Source: Flavobacterium sp. NRK1 (GTDB lineage: Bacteria; Bacteroidota; Bacteroidia; Flavobacteriales; Flavobacteriaceae). From it: a DNA stretch of 64,000 nt. Both the position numbers and the translations under genes were made by a program. Positions 63,126-64,000 of this stretch are shown here, piece by piece. Where the stretch lies: assembly GCF_024054175.1 (NCBI RefSeq), contig NZ_JAMXLA010000001.1, positions 2,422,571 through 2,486,570 on the forward strand, written 5' to 3'. Under the pieces are notes generated by a model. The model saw nothing but the letters and a program-made list of their open reading frames with translations, had not been told where the DNA came from and did not search any database. Each line of letters begins with the position of its first letter. The stretch's first letter is position 1.

Positions 63126-64000
63126 TTAGGTTATTTCCCATTCTATTTTACGGGAAAAATACATTACTGCACCCAATATGGTAAACAATCCTATACTGCC
63201 TACAAGCAATGCATAATTTTCAAGCTGTATTATTACATATATAAAGCTATAAAGGGCCATAAGTGAAATAGCTATAAATACGGGGAATTTTATGTTTTTT
63301 AGTATTGATAATGAATATAGTCCTATCATTACCACTACCGATGTACCGGCTATAATATAAGCAAGGCTAAAATTGCTGTGTTCGGAAATTGATATTAATA
63401 ATGTGTAGAACATTATAAGAGCCAGTCCTATCATAGAATATTGGAATACATGAATTGTAATTTTACTAACCGACTGAATTAGGAAAAAAACAAGGAAGGT
63501 TAATCCGATAACTAAAAAACCATACTTAGCTGCCCGTTCGTTTTGCTGATACTGATTTACAGGTATAAGGAATTTTGTATCAAAAGTATAAGCTGCAAGA
63601 TTTGGAAGATGTCCAAAATGCTGTTGTCCAAATGATCTGTTAAGATGTGATATTTTCCAGTCGGCTGTAAACCCTTTATCATTAATAGTGTTGCTTTCCG
63701 GTAAAAAATTGCCATCAAAACTTGGCGTAGGCCAGTTAGATTTTATTTTTGCTGTAGTCATTTTGCCTATAGGTACTATTTTTATTTGTTCACTGCCTTT
63801 GTAATTAATTTTAAAATCAAAATCTACAGTGCCTTTTGCAAAAGCTTCATTTGCATTAAAAAATGGTGTTTCAAGTGTAGCTATAGAATCGTTTTCAATG
63901 TCATTCTGCGAAGGCTCAAAAGCAAAGCTTTTGCCATTTATATTTATAACTGCATTTCCGGTAATACTTTTAATATTATTAGTTTTTATAATTATACTGG
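63126..64000 (-). CDS. creD: Inner-membrane protein CreD, 5' end outside the window
   Basis: The frame is open from the stop at 63126 to the right edge, about 291 codons, and the first ATG inside (63761) is not the start because the frame continues with family-like sequence upstream (KINYKGSEQIKIVPIGKMTTA). The conserved NWPTPSFDGNFLPES motif precedes four to five C-terminal spans (WKISH..., VFQYSMIGLAL, SLAYIIAG, FPVFIAISL). CreD is the inner-membrane protein regulated by the CreBC system in proteobacteria and is linked to envelope stress; in Bacteroidota its role is unclear. The N-terminal part is missing here. Confidence 0.87.
   Translation of the reverse strand, partial: SIIIKTNNIKSITGNAVININGKSFAFEPSQNDIENDSIATLETPFFNANEAFAKGTVDFDFKINYKGSEQIKIVPIGKMTTAKIKSNWPTPSFDGNFLPESNTINDKGFTADWKISHLNRSFGQQHFGHLPNLAAYTFDTKFLIPVNQYQQNERAAKYGFLVIGLTFLVFFLIQSVSKITIHVFQYSMIGLALIMFYTLLISISEHSNFSLAYIIAGTSVVVMIGLYSLSILKNIKFPVFIAISLMALYSFIYVIIQLENYALLVGSIGLFTILGAVMYFSRKIEWEIT

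Noticed and set aside
1..64000. CRISPR arrays, rRNA or tRNA genes, insertion sequences
   Set aside because: No regularly spaced repeats, cloverleaf-type genes or transposase frames were seen.

Overview
The window is chromosomal DNA of a low-GC member of the Bacteroidota, most likely a Flavobacterium-like member of the Flavobacteriaceae. Supporting signs are AT-rich coding sequence, TAnnTTTG-type promoter -7 boxes, few Shine-Dalgarno sequences, a secreted protein with the gliding/T9SS type B C-terminal domain, and a tmRNA whose tag reads GENNYALAA. The assignment is read from sequence alone.

Layout. Positions 1-9665 are read on the minus strand: an envelope operon SpoIIM / membrane protein / DUF4129 / DUF4350 / MoxR ATPase / DUF58, followed by an SpoU-type RNA methyltransferase, an M48 membrane protease and a cut-off secreted protein. 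Divergent RDD and TRIC-channel genes (9687-11032) face a small MutS-like ATPase that carries an internal stop, then a 1022-residue T9SS cargo protein. Positions 15554-25410 hold a surface-glycan block: a small membrane protein, a methyltransferase, a sulfatase-like enzyme, a FemAB/GNAT protein, a flippase, four glycosyltransferases and a WxcM/FdtA cupin. Positions 25571-29969 are an exported hydrolase set (outer-membrane porin, DoxX, amidohydrolase, isochorismatase-like hydrolase). An acetyl-esterase lipoprotein, a carboxypeptidase-regulatory-domain protein and a processive GT2 synthase follow.

From about 34.8 to 58.9 kb lies an accessory region. Its base composition is patchy, and the pirin/luciferase-like pair at 47.5-49.4 kb is strikingly GC-rich beside its neighbours. 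It holds several broken genes and many small redox or detoxification enzymes: two SDRs, an OsmC-FeS fusion, SnoaL-like proteins, a GMC oxidoreductase, pirin, an LLM flavoprotein, an exported RidA, a thioredoxin-reductase-like flavoprotein with a cyclic-nucleotide domain, and small GNATs. Four Crp/Fnr regulators sit among them. Five promoters between 42.3 and 52.4 kb share a TGTCATCGTCG-like or Crp-like box at an almost fixed distance (31-35 nt) from the -7 box. This is the most interesting signal in the window and suggests a local Crp/Fnr regulon. The region ends beside the 3' end of ssrA (tmRNA), a common integration site, although I see no integrase or att repeat.

After ssrA the normal low-GC chromosome resumes: a saccharopine-dehydrogenase-like enzyme, a FucP-type sugar transporter, an OB-fold-like lipoprotein and the 3' part of creD.

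Decayed genes read directly: a MutS-like gene with an in-frame TAG followed by an intact family C-terminus, an HxlR regulator with two compensating frameshifts, a SnoaL-like pseudogene with three frameshifts, and a short interrupted frame behind one of the Crp-type promoters. No CRISPR array, insertion sequence, rRNA or ordinary tRNA gene was seen.
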